NCBI RefSeq assembly: GCF_900166595.1
Contig: NZ_LT745763.1
Span: 1,976,660 to 2,040,659, forward strand
From: Virgibacillus dokdonensis
GTDB lineage: Bacteria; Bacillota; Bacilli; Bacillales; Amphibacillaceae
Length of the DNA: 64,000 bases
Direction: 5' to 3'
In this document: positions 37,128-45,309 of the stretch, one piece after another
Layout of the letters: each line of letters opens with the position of its first letter
Position numbering within the stretch: the first letter of the stretch is position 1
Position numbers and translations under genes: made by a program
Notes under the pieces: generated by a model
The model's input: only the letters and a program-made list of their open reading frames with translations
What the model was told of the DNA's origin: nothing
Database searches by the model: none

Positions 37128-37562
37128 ATGAAACAATGGTTATTTCGATTTGGTTCATTTCTGGTCGCTATTGCTCTATTAGTAGGGTGTGGAAACGATG
37201 ATTCAGGAACTACTGCCCCATCAAGCAATCAACCTTCTGAAAATCAAGTTACACAGGAAGAACAAGCAGCAGAAACAGTATTGATTACAATATCTAAAGA
37301 CGATGGTGCGGAATACTTACATGAAAAAGAGATACCCATTGAACAAGGCGATACTTTAATGGATGTAATGGAAGAAAATTTTTATGTTGAAACGGAACAG
37401 AATGGAGAATTTATTACCTCGATTGAACGTTTATCAGCAAAAGAAGGTGAGAAAAAAGGGTGGATTTATACCGTGAATGGTGAGATGCCAAATGTTGGTG
37501 CTGCAGAATATGAATTAAAGCCAGGTGATAAAGTAGTTTTTGATTTTCAAGCTTGGGAATGA
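37128..37562 (+). CDS. DUF4430 domain lipoprotein
   Basis: 144-aa predicted lipoprotein. The signal peptide ends in a lipobox with Cys21 (ALLVGC), then a Ser/Gln/Glu-rich linker (22-50) and a DUF4430 domain (about 52-143; DTLMDVMEENFYVET, GWIYTVNGEMPNVGAAEYELKPGDKVVF). DUF4430 resembles the C-terminal beta-domain of transcobalamin and often accompanies ECF transporters. The adjacent S-component gene, 8 bp downstream, suggests a surface binding protein for a vitamin, perhaps a corrinoid. The substrate is inferred. Confidence 0.85.
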   Translation: MKQWLFRFGSFLVAIALLVGCGNDDSGTTAPSSNQPSENQVTQEEQAAETVLITISKDDGAEYLHEKEIPIEQGDTLMDVMEENFYVETEQNGEFITSIERLSAKEGEKKGWIYTVNGEMPNVGAAEYELKPGDKVVFDFQAWE

Positions 37563-37570
37563 GCATATAA

Positions 37571-38113
37571 ATGAACACCTATAAATTAACGCTTATTGCG
37601 TTACTAGCGGCACTTGCAGTTGTTGGAAGGTATTGGTTTGCTTTTTTACCAAATGTGCAACCAGTTACGGCAATAATTATTATTACAGGGGTAATCTTAG
37701 GGTCGGGGAGCGCATTATTGTTAACAGTTATTGTTGTCTTTGTATCCAATATGCTACTTGGCATGGGAATATGGGCGGTTTGGCAAGCCATCTCATGGGG
37801 AGTGATAGGCATTATCAGTGGTTGGATAGGTAAATTTTTTTCACGACCACCGTTTTTGCTGTTGTTAATCTTTACTGTTTTTAGCGGTTATTTTTATGGC
37901 TTTATTATCTCGCTGACTACATATCAAATGACTGGTGCATTTTGGCCATATTACATAAGTGGATTACCATTTGATACAAATCATGCTATTGGCAACGCTG
38001 TTTTTTTAGTGCTCTTTTATCCTCTTATCGCATATTTAATGGAAAAATATGCGTTACACCGTTTTACAGTAAAAGATACTGACTGGAATCGAGTAGAGGG
38101 AAAAGTTAAGTAA
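37571..38113 (+). CDS. ECF transporter S component with intron-derived C-terminus
   Basis: 180-aa hydrophobic protein with about six membrane segments, of the energy-coupling-factor S-component type (N-terminal LIALLAALAVVGRYWFAF, QPVTAIIIITGVILG). It would recruit a shared EcfA-EcfA'-EcfT module encoded elsewhere. Pairing with a DUF4430 lipoprotein is reminiscent of the cobalamin S component CbrT. From about codon 173 onward the reading frame is inside the antisense group II intron, so the last eight residues (RVEGKVK region) are intron-encoded. Removing the intron restores a WNNNL-stop ending. No B12 riboswitch is seen upstream. Confidence 0.85.
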   Translation: MNTYKLTLIALLAALAVVGRYWFAFLPNVQPVTAIIIITGVILGSGSALLLTVIVVFVSNMLLGMGIWAVWQAISWGVIGIISGWIGKFFSRPPFLLLLIFTVFSGYFYGFIISLTTYQMTGAFWPYYISGLPFDTNHAIGNAVFLVLFYPLIAYLMEKYALHRFTVKDTDWNRVEGKVK

Positions 38114-39984
38114 CTTTACGCCCCTCTCACACCACCGTACGTACCGTTCGGTATACGGCGGTTCAATAGTTTGAGTGTACGAACTGGTATTGTAGAGCGA
38201 TGTCTTTATATCCTCTCGATGCCAGTTCTTTATCTGTTAATGAACGATGGAGTACATAACTACTGGATATAACCCAGTAGCCCTTTCTTGTATTCGACCA
38301 TTCATAAGCTTTATGTTTATCGATACCTAAGCGAATTAGATTTTTCCTTTTTGTGCGTGGGTTTTTCCACTGCTTCCAGAGATATTGTCTAATTCTTCGC
38401 TTCAACCATCCATTGAGATTCTTTATAAATCCTTTCATTTCCCCTATGCCATAGTAGTTTATCCAACCTGTCATAAGTTGTTGGATTTCTTTAAGAATCA
38501 CTTCGAGATGTCGTCCACGATTGCGTTTGGTGATCCGCTTGAGTTTCCTTTTGACGGTCACTTTCGCTTTATTATGCGGACGAATTTTGACACCCTTCTT
38601 CGTAGCTAATAAGCAGAAGCCAAGAAACTTACGTTTCAAAGGACTTCCAACCGCACTCTTTTCTCGGTTAACAGTTAAACTCAGATCCTTCTCAAGAAAG
38701 TTCGTTATATTATCCATTACCCGATATCCTGCTCTCCTGCTTTTCACATAGATATTACAGTCGTCCGCATAGCGGACGAATCTGTGACCACGCTTTTCTA
38801 ATCGTTGGTCTAATTCATTCAGATAAATATTACTGAGTAACGGCGATAAGTTTCCACCTTGCGGCGTTCCTTCTTCCGATTTCTCAAAGATACCGTTTAT
38901 CATAATTCCACTCAATAAATACTGTCTTACCAAGCGAAGCACGCGCTTATCATCTATCTGTTTTTCCACGAAATACATCAGTTTGTCATGATTTACCGTA
39001 TCGAAGTAGGATTTCATATCCAAATCCACCACATATTTGTACCCTTGTTCGTAGTATGACTTTGCCCGTATGATGGCTTGATGTGCACTACGTTTTGGAC
39101 GAAACCCAAAACTATTATCGGAGAACTTTGGTTCAAATATTGGTTGGAGCACTTGGTTAATCGCTTGTTGAAGCATCCGGTCGATGACTGTCGGAATCCC
39201 CAGTTTTCTCTTTCCACCGTCTGGTTTCGGGATTTCAACCCGCAGGACGGGTTGCGGTTTGTATTTTTCTTGATATAACTGGAGTAATAGTTCCTCTTTA
39301 TGTTCCTTCAAGTATGGAAGTAGTTGGTCGCACGTCATACCGTCTACACCGGCTGCCCCCTTATTTCTGACGACTTGAAGGTAAGCTTGATTGAGATTGT
39401 TCCTTGACAGGATTCTTTCAAACAGATTGGATACACCATTTTGATTGTTCTTTTCACCATGTAAGCCACTATGCGCTTCGACATACCCTTCATGTTCCAC
39501 ACTATCTCTCTGCCGATAGCCAGATTCTCCTGTTTTCTGCAGTTGTCGCACCTTACACACCTCCTAGAGCTTTCAAAACGACTATTGTTCGGTCCTTCAT
39601 GTTTCGTCAAGTAACATTACTATGACCTCTGCTGACTTCTTGTGATTCACCAAGACGTCATCGTCTTGGTTGTGCTGGTTTGTTATCATTCAACTCCCAC
39701 TGCACCCTCACAAGACCTCCCCCGGTAAGAGCGAAAACTTTCCTCCCATGTAACTGCTAGATTTACTGTATAGGTTTCGGGCAGTATTGGACTTCAGTTT
39801 GTTAGGCAACCTTATCCGACCTAATTCAGCCTTCTATCTAGTTTCTGTTCGTCAGTTCAGGAGTTTGCGTCCGACTTCCTTCAGCCACTACCTCGCGATA
39901 GCCACCTTGTCTTTCGCTAACAGTTCCTACTGCCATGCCTGTAGTGGACTTTCACCACCAAGTTTTCGCCCATGCAGGGCGCAC
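38088..39984 (-). mobile_element. Group II intron (class C-like) carrying a maturase
   Basis: On the minus strand the element starts with GTGCGCCC at 39984 and ends with CTACTCGAT at 38088, about 1.9 kb. It encodes a reverse transcriptase without an endonuclease domain. Directly after the RT stop comes a domain V-like hairpin (38119-38163; CCGCCGTATACC...GGTACGTACGG) and then a domain VI-like stem. The 5' exon on its strand is a terminator hairpin plus TTATTAT, the classical class C insertion site. Boundaries are read by eye and may shift by a base or two. The maturase is intact, so the element may be active. Confidence 0.85.
38163..39551 (-). CDS. ltrA: Group II intron reverse transcriptase/maturase
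   Basis: 462-aa intron-encoded protein that promotes splicing and retrohoming. The reverse-transcriptase blocks are complete: NKGAAGVDGMT, IPKPDGGKRKLGIPTV, SFGFRPKRSAHQAI, DMKSYFDTVNH, EGTPQGGNLSPLLSNIYLNELD and the catalytic YADD at 261-264. The maturase domain with GWINYYG follows (about 330-400). There is no HNH endonuclease, as expected for class C. The GTG at 39551 is chosen because AGGAGG ends exactly where an upstream in-frame GTG (39560) begins. No frameshift is seen. Confidence 0.95.
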   Translation of the reverse strand: MRQLQKTGESGYRQRDSVEHEGYVEAHSGLHGEKNNQNGVSNLFERILSRNNLNQAYLQVVRNKGAAGVDGMTCDQLLPYLKEHKEELLLQLYQEKYKPQPVLRVEIPKPDGGKRKLGIPTVIDRMLQQAINQVLQPIFEPKFSDNSFGFRPKRSAHQAIIRAKSYYEQGYKYVVDLDMKSYFDTVNHDKLMYFVEKQIDDKRVLRLVRQYLLSGIMINGIFEKSEEGTPQGGNLSPLLSNIYLNELDQRLEKRGHRFVRYADDCNIYVKSRRAGYRVMDNITNFLEKDLSLTVNREKSAVGSPLKRKFLGFCLLATKKGVKIRPHNKAKVTVKRKLKRITKRNRGRHLEVILKEIQQLMTGWINYYGIGEMKGFIKNLNGWLKRRIRQYLWKQWKNPRTKRKNLIRLGIDKHKAYEWSNTRKGYWVISSSYVLHRSLTDKELASRGYKDIALQYQFVHSNY

Positions 39985-39991
39985 ATAATAA

Positions 39992-40028
39992 CTTGTAGAG
40001 AATCTTTTGATTTTCTACAAGTTTTTTT
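39992..40028. terminator. Bidirectional terminator at the intron insertion point
   Basis: Stem CTTGTAGA/TCTACAAG extended by GAATC/GATTT around TTTT. On the plus strand TTTTTTT follows (original S-component terminator). On the minus strand TTATTAT follows and is immediately followed by the intron (ferredoxin terminator). Confidence 0.85.
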
Positions 40029-40074
40029 ATGCTATAGGAATGTATAAAAAACTTAACGTTGATAGCATAAGTAA
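40029..40074 (+). repeat. Dispersed repeat, copy E
   Basis: ATGCTATAGGAA ... GATAGCATAAG; the arms TTATGCTAT and ATAGCATAA are nearly perfect. It follows the T-tract of the terminator directly. Confidence 0.6.
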
Positions 40075-40077
40075 TCA

Positions 40078-40305
<228 letters not shown>

Positions 40306-40551
40306 TCAAGTCTCCTTTAAGAGCATAGTAGTACATTCTTAGAATATTCATGTAACTTATAAATCCACCTATATAAGTTTATACTTAAAAAAATGAAAAT
40401 TCAATGCTGTAATGTGCTTCAAATGCTATAATATAATAAATAGTTTTTGCATTAGTTACTATGTGTTCTAGCTGAACGTAATAATATAAATTTCACAGTT
40501 TATATCTTAGCTTGAAATTAAAAACTAAAGAGTAGATGGGGCTGAGAACGA

Positions 40552-41616
40552 TTGATATTGAAAGGGATTATGCTAAGTAGTATCCATAGATTAAAAGGAG
40601 AACGATCCACATCAGCAACTTACTATATTATAGCAGGTAGAAAATCGATTCAAACGGTACAAGATATACATATGTATGGGTTAAAGCAATTTTATTCAAT
40701 ATATCCAAAGCTCATAAAATCTTATTTTGATAAAGTAATTTATGAGTTGAAAAAAGAACAATTGATTCAAATTACAGATGGTAATGAAGAAACTTATATA
40801 CTTTCGTCTATAGGGCTTCAGTGGTTAGAAGATCATAAATTAATATTACCCCTTTCTTATTACTCTGGGATGCAAAATGGAGAAAGTAGTCGTGTATTTT
40901 GGCCACGATTAAAATTACTGATTCAAACAATTACGAACGTACATAAAAATGAATTTCATTTTATACCAGTTGTCGAAGATAAAGCAATTGAAGCTTGGGT
41001 AAAGCTTTATTATCAACGAATTAAGCTTGACACTTCGTCGTTTTTACAACAATTATACGAAGAATTACTGCAGGTTTTACAAAATCTTCCTACTTATATG
41101 GCAGAAATTTTTGTAGATCGACTCACAAGCTTTAAAAATTATGGAAAAAGCGTTCATCAGCTAGCTAGTAGTCATCATTTAACTACAATCGATTTAGAAT
41201 TAACTTTAACAGCAGCTATGCACCGAATCCTTGATATCATTCAGTCATATAAACAAACTTACTCATTATTGAATGATATCATACAAACAACGGAACCTCG
41301 TCGTTTGTCAAATACAGCTATAACTACCTATCAACATTTGCGTGGAGGTTTTTCCATTGAGGAGATTGCCAAGAGGAGAAAATTAAGGATGAATACGATC
41401 TATGACCACGTAGTAGAAATTGCACTGCATGATTCTGCGTTCCCAATAGATAATTATGTATCAAAGTGTGATCAAGAAATTATCATTCGGGCATATAACG
41501 AAGTGGAGGTCTACAAACTTAAGCTAATAAAGCAAAAAGTACCAGAGCATATTACCTATTTTCAAATTCGTTTAGTTTTAACAATGGTAACCAACACGCA
41601 GAAGGTAGGTGATTAG
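40552..41616 (+). CDS. ypbB: YpbB family helix-turn-helix protein
   Basis: 354-aa protein of the YpbB family, encoded immediately upstream of the RecQ-type helicase in Bacillaceae. The N-terminal part (RLKGERSTSATYYIIAGRKSIQTVQDI) is diagnostic. A C-terminal HTH (about 275-305; RGGFSIEEIAKRRKLRMNTIYDHV) resembles the helicase-associated HTH_40 fold. The start is uncertain: TTG at 40552, TTG 40558 or ATG 40570. It overlaps or abuts recQ at its 3' end. A functional link with the helicase is inferred from this context. Confidence 0.88.
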   Translation: MILKGIMLSSIHRLKGERSTSATYYIIAGRKSIQTVQDIHMYGLKQFYSIYPKLIKSYFDKVIYELKKEQLIQITDGNEETYILSSIGLQWLEDHKLILPLSYYSGMQNGESSRVFWPRLKLLIQTITNVHKNEFHFIPVVEDKAIEAWVKLYYQRIKLDTSSFLQQLYEELLQVLQNLPTYMAEIFVDRLTSFKNYGKSVHQLASSHHLTTIDLELTLTAAMHRILDIIQSYKQTYSLLNDIIQTTEPRRLSNTAITTYQHLRGGFSIEEIAKRRKLRMNTIYDHVVEIALHDSAFPIDNYVSKCDQEIIIRAYNEVEVYKLKLIKQKVPEHITYFQIRLVLTMVTNTQKVGD

Positions 41617-41617
41617 A

Positions 41618-43171
41618 GTGGAGCAGCCTGTAGATTATTTGGAACAAAATTTAAACCAATTTTTTGGTTATACGTCCTTTCGTCGTGGACAACGAGAAAT
41701 AATAGAAGATGTTATAGCAGGAAAAAATGTAATTGGTGTGTTGCCAACTGGATCAGGAAAATCAATCTGTTATCAATTGCCTGCAATGTTGCAAGATGGG
41801 ATAACTATTGTTGTATCACCACTTATTTCATTAATGATGGATCAAGTAAAGCAATTAAAAGCAAAGCATTGGAAGCAAGTAGCAGCAATAAACAGTTTTA
41901 TGGATCGAAAAGAACGAGAACAAGTATTACAAACATTACATACGTATCGTTTAATTTATGTATCCCCAGAGCTTCTACAACAGGAAATGTTACAAAATAA
42001 ATTAAAAACATTGAAAGTAAGCTTGTTTGTTATTGATGAAGCTCATTGTATCTCACAGTGGGGACATGAATTCAGGCCTGATTATATGCGTTTACAGCAC
42101 ATTATTACATACTGTAACTATCCACCTATACTAGCGCTCAGTGCTACAGCAACAGCTAAAGTACAAACTGATATTATTCAGTCGTTAGGAAATTCACCTT
42201 TTAAAAAACATGTTTATCCCATAGATCGGAGCAATATTGCCCTTTGCATTCAAAAAGTAGACGATGAACATGATAAAATGACAGTATTAACGGCTATTTT
42301 CAAGAAATACCATGTACCTGCTTTAATTTATTTCTCAAGCCGTCAAAAAGCGGAAGAAATAGCTGTATTGTTGGCTGAAAGAATTAACCGGCGTGTTGCA
42401 GTGTATCATGGGGGAATGGAGCAATATGACCGTATTTCTATTCAGCAACAGTTTATGAACGATCAAATTGACGTGGTTTGTTGTACGAGTGCTTTCGGTA
42501 TGGGTATTAATAAGGCAGACATCCGGTTAATTATCCATTATCACTTAACAACACAATTGGAAAGTTATATTCAGGAGATTGGTAGAGCAGGAAGAGATGG
42601 GAAAGCAAGTGTGAGTGTTTTGCTTTACTGCAGGAAAGATATACATCTACCTAAGTTTATTATTCGTCGCGAACTTCCAGAAATAGATGAATTGGACGCC
42701 GTTTTCCAAAAGTTAAAGCAATGGCATGACCAAAAAAACCATTTGCCTTTACAGGAAGAAGAATTATCTGAGCAGCTAGGTATCTCTAGTCAACAGTGGC
42801 GATTGATACGTTATCAATTGGAAAGGTATGCAATTATAAGGCAAAGCAATATTTACTTTCATATCGACACTTGGAATAAAGCTTATCAATATATTAGCAA
42901 CTATATTGAAAAAAGAAACAAAGCAAAAAAATCAAGGTTGAATCAAGTACTAAATTGGATTCACCAAACCGAATGTTTGAGAAAACATTTATATAAAGAA
43001 TTTACGCCATCATTATTATCTCCTGCTACTGATCAATGTTGTAGTAATTGTGGTTTTTTGTGGGAAAACTGGGATCCTGTACAAAAGAAAACACCGTTTT
43101 GTATGAACTATTCCTGGCAGGAAAAACTAAAGCAAAAATTACTCATTGGGGATACTTATGAAACAAATTGA
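41618..43171 (+). CDS. recS: RecQ-family ATP-dependent DNA helicase (RecS type)
   Basis: Superfamily 2 DNA helicase, 517 aa. The Walker A is in PTGSGKS (43-49), followed by the DEAH box (VIDEAHCISQW), SATATAKV and the motif VI QEIGRAGRDGKAS. A zinc-binding segment with C-terminal cysteines (about 470-480, QCCSNCGF) is present, but the HRDC domain is absent, matching B. subtilis RecS rather than RecQ. GTG 41618 is preferred over GTG 41609 on ribosome-site spacing. It overlaps ypbD by 14 nt. Confidence 0.92.
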   Translation: MEQPVDYLEQNLNQFFGYTSFRRGQREIIEDVIAGKNVIGVLPTGSGKSICYQLPAMLQDGITIVVSPLISLMMDQVKQLKAKHWKQVAAINSFMDRKEREQVLQTLHTYRLIYVSPELLQQEMLQNKLKTLKVSLFVIDEAHCISQWGHEFRPDYMRLQHIITYCNYPPILALSATATAKVQTDIIQSLGNSPFKKHVYPIDRSNIALCIQKVDDEHDKMTVLTAIFKKYHVPALIYFSSRQKAEEIAVLLAERINRRVAVYHGGMEQYDRISIQQQFMNDQIDVVCCTSAFGMGINKADIRLIIHYHLTTQLESYIQEIGRAGRDGKASVSVLLYCRKDIHLPKFIIRRELPEIDELDAVFQKLKQWHDQKNHLPLQEEELSEQLGISSQQWRLIRYQLERYAIIRQSNIYFHIDTWNKAYQYISNYIEKRNKAKKSRLNQVLNWIHQTECLRKHLYKEFTPSLLSPATDQCCSNCGFLWENWDPVQKKTPFCMNYSWQEKLKQKLLIGDTYETN

Positions 43172-43742
43172 TTATATTAAACGAATGGATAGTGCTGAGT
43201 TGCGGAAGCAAATGATTATTTCACAATCGATTCTAATCTTATTTAGCGTTGGCGGGAGTCTTTTGTTCTTTGAATCCTTTTTCGTTTGCTGGAAGGAAAT
43301 GTTTTTTTGGAATACAGAAGAAATAATTTATTATGGAATTTTGCCAGGTTTTATCATTGTAACGATTGATTTGTTCTTAACGTACACGTTACCCGCTAAA
43401 TATTACGATGATGGTGGAATAAATGAAAAATTGTTTGCTAACCAGCCTGTTTGGTTTATTGTTACTATTTCCATTTTAGTTGCTCTGTCTGAAGAGATGT
43501 TGTTTCGAGGCGTTATTCAGACTACTTTTGGTTATTGGGTGGCAAGTATTCTATTTGCACTTGTACATTTTCGCTATTTAAGAAAGCCTGTATTACTTGT
43601 ATCCGTGTTGCTTGTTAGTTTTTATTTGGGATATTTATTCCGTATAACGGACAACTTAGTAGTTACAATTACAGCGCATTTTATCGTTGATGTTTTATTA
43701 GGCTTTTTCATTCGATTTAAAAGAGAGGTGTGGGTGCGATGA
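43158..43742 (+). CDS. ypbD: CPBP family intramembrane metalloprotease, YpbD-like
   Basis: 194-aa membrane protein with about five hydrophobic segments and the CPBP/Abi (Rce1-like) motifs: E112-E113-xxx-R117 (SEEMLFRG), FALVHF and a late His (AHFIVDVLLG). Such proteases process prenylated or peptide substrates in eukaryotes; the bacterial substrate is unknown. ATG 43158 lies inside the end of recS. Its own stop overlaps the next small gene by 4 nt, so ypbB-recS-ypbD-ypbE read as one unit. Confidence 0.9.
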   Translation: MKQIDYIKRMDSAELRKQMIISQSILILFSVGGSLLFFESFFVCWKEMFFWNTEEIIYYGILPGFIIVTIDLFLTYTLPAKYYDDGGINEKLFANQPVWFIVTISILVALSEEMLFRGVIQTTFGYWVASILFALVHFRYLRKPVLLVSVLLVSFYLGYLFRITDNLVVTITAHFIVDVLLGFFIRFKREVWVR

Positions 43743-44098
43743 ACACAGAACACAACCCAACAAGAGATCAAGCAAAACAATTACGACGCAAAGTTCAAGA
43801 AATAAATGAAGCGGAAAGTAATACTATGGAACAAGTACCAGATTCCATACAGGAGATGGATACAGATATTTTGAATTTACCACCAAGGAAAGAGATTCAT
43901 CAGCAAAAAAAGCAAACTACCCGATTAAAAATAAGTAATCCTACGCAAAGATTCTTATTCATTGTTTTTTTTATCCTACTTATCATCGTTGGTGCTTATT
44001 TTATTATAGGCGATAAGTTGTTTACTACCATTTCAATTTATAGCTTTTATTTCGAAGGTGCTATAAAAAGTTATCTTATACCTCATTTATATTTGTAA
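43739..44098 (+). CDS. YpbE-like membrane protein lacking the LysM domain
   Basis: 119-aa protein in the ypbE position: a polar, glutamine/glutamate-rich cytoplasmic N-terminus (1-75) with the conserved LNLPPRKE motif, one membrane segment (about 78-100) and a short tail. B. subtilis YpbE is about twice as long and ends in a LysM peptidoglycan-binding domain; none is present here or recognisable in the following 200 bp. I infer a 3'-truncated or rapidly diverged ypbE. GAGAGG lies before the ATG. Confidence 0.7.
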   Translation: MNTEHNPTRDQAKQLRRKVQEINEAESNTMEQVPDSIQEMDTDILNLPPRKEIHQQKKQTTRLKISNPTQRFLFIVFFILLIIVGAYFIIGDKLFTTISIYSFYFEGAIKSYLIPHLYL

Positions 44099-44301
44099 TT
44101 TAAATGTAATTGAAATTGTTCAACAATTGTATTTGTAGCATATAGTATAATAAGAAAATCAGTAAATACCCACTTAAACTTTTAATTCGTTCCATCTTTT
44201 TATGCTGTCCTGTCACGGAACGCACAATTCTTTTACCATGGAGAGATGTTTTTACGAATAAATGATTTATTTAATGATAGATGTTTAAAGGAGGTTACAA
44301 T

Positions 44302-44880
44302 ATGCGAATTGAGAGAGTGTCTAATAACCAATTTACAATCTTTTTGACATTTGATGATTTAATTGAAAGAGGCTTTACAAAAGATGACTTATGGTATGAT
44401 GGTTCAAATGTTCGGAAATTGTTTAGCGATATGATGTATGAAGCCAGTTCTGAATTAGGCTTTGAACTAGAAGGGGCACTGCTTGTACAAGTGCATTTAA
44501 TGCAAGCGCAAGGTATGCATGTTATTGTAACGCAAAAATTAGAAGATGTGGACTTTGATGATGAATTTGTGGAAATGAAGGTCACTCTTGATGAAAATAA
44601 AAAACTGTTGTTTTCTTTTTGTGATTTGGAAGCTGTTATTGGTGTTGCGTCTTCTTTAGCTTCGATGAATATTACTGGCGGAAAAATATATTACATGGAC
44701 CCTTATTATTATATGTTGTTAAATGATACGGAGTTAAATGGTGCGAATCGAGAAGATGTCATAGCTGTTTTATCTGAATTTGCTAATCCAAGCATTGTTA
44801 CTACTTATCGTTTACAAGAATACGGAAAATTGATATTCGCTACCGATGCAGTAAAACAAATTCGTGCTCTATTTGCATAA
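44302..44880 (+). CDS. mecB: Adaptor protein MecA paralogue YpbH (MecB)
   Basis: ClpC adaptor of the MecA family, 192 aa. The N-terminal substrate-binding region (MRIERVSNNQFTIFLTFDDLIERG...DLW) and the C-terminal ClpC-binding domain (about 105-192; TGGKIYYMDPYYYMLL...YRLQEYGKLI) are linked by an acidic stretch. The position before glutamate dehydrogenase and the DLIERGFTKDDLW variant fit B. subtilis YpbH rather than MecA. AAAGGAGG lies 8 nt before ATG 44302. Confidence 0.9.
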   Translation: MRIERVSNNQFTIFLTFDDLIERGFTKDDLWYDGSNVRKLFSDMMYEASSELGFELEGALLVQVHLMQAQGMHVIVTQKLEDVDFDDEFVEMKVTLDENKKLLFSFCDLEAVIGVASSLASMNITGGKIYYMDPYYYMLLNDTELNGANREDVIAVLSEFANPSIVTTYRLQEYGKLIFATDAVKQIRALFA

Positions 44881-45309
44881 ATCGATATTTTTACCTAAAA
44901 AAAGATTATGGACTAGCACCTTGTATAATAAAATGTTACGATATCTATTGGGATAAATCTTGTATTCAGACTAAAGCATATATTTTTTAAAGTTAATGTA
45001 ATAGGAGAAGCAGAAATTGCGAGTAATTATATTGCATATTTACAACGAAAGTGTATACTAATGTCTGAGTACAGCTATTAGCGCATGTTCACTAAAGCGG
45101 AAAAAGGACCATTTGTTTATGGAAAACTTTTTGGTAGGGGTTATAGTAAAAAATTCAAAAGAACAGTAAAGATTTGTTCTACAGTATCTAACTTCAACAT
45201 GTTTAATCATTTGCTTGCCATACGGAGAAAAGTTCCATTGTTCTTTTCCATAAGCTTTTGAACATCCTCTGTCAATAAATTATTTAGAGATATACTAGGA
45301 GGTAAATTC
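44881..45309. other. Intergenic region mecB-gudB
   Basis: About 430 bp with no coding frame or clear terminator. A weak resemblance to the right half of the dispersed repeat (GGGTTATAGTA, about 45137-45147) is the only structure noticed. Confidence 0.4.

Noticed and set aside
39787..40047. 86-codon plus-strand open frame across the intron 5' end
   Set aside because: Runs antisense through structured intron RNA domains and the fer terminator; not a protein gene.
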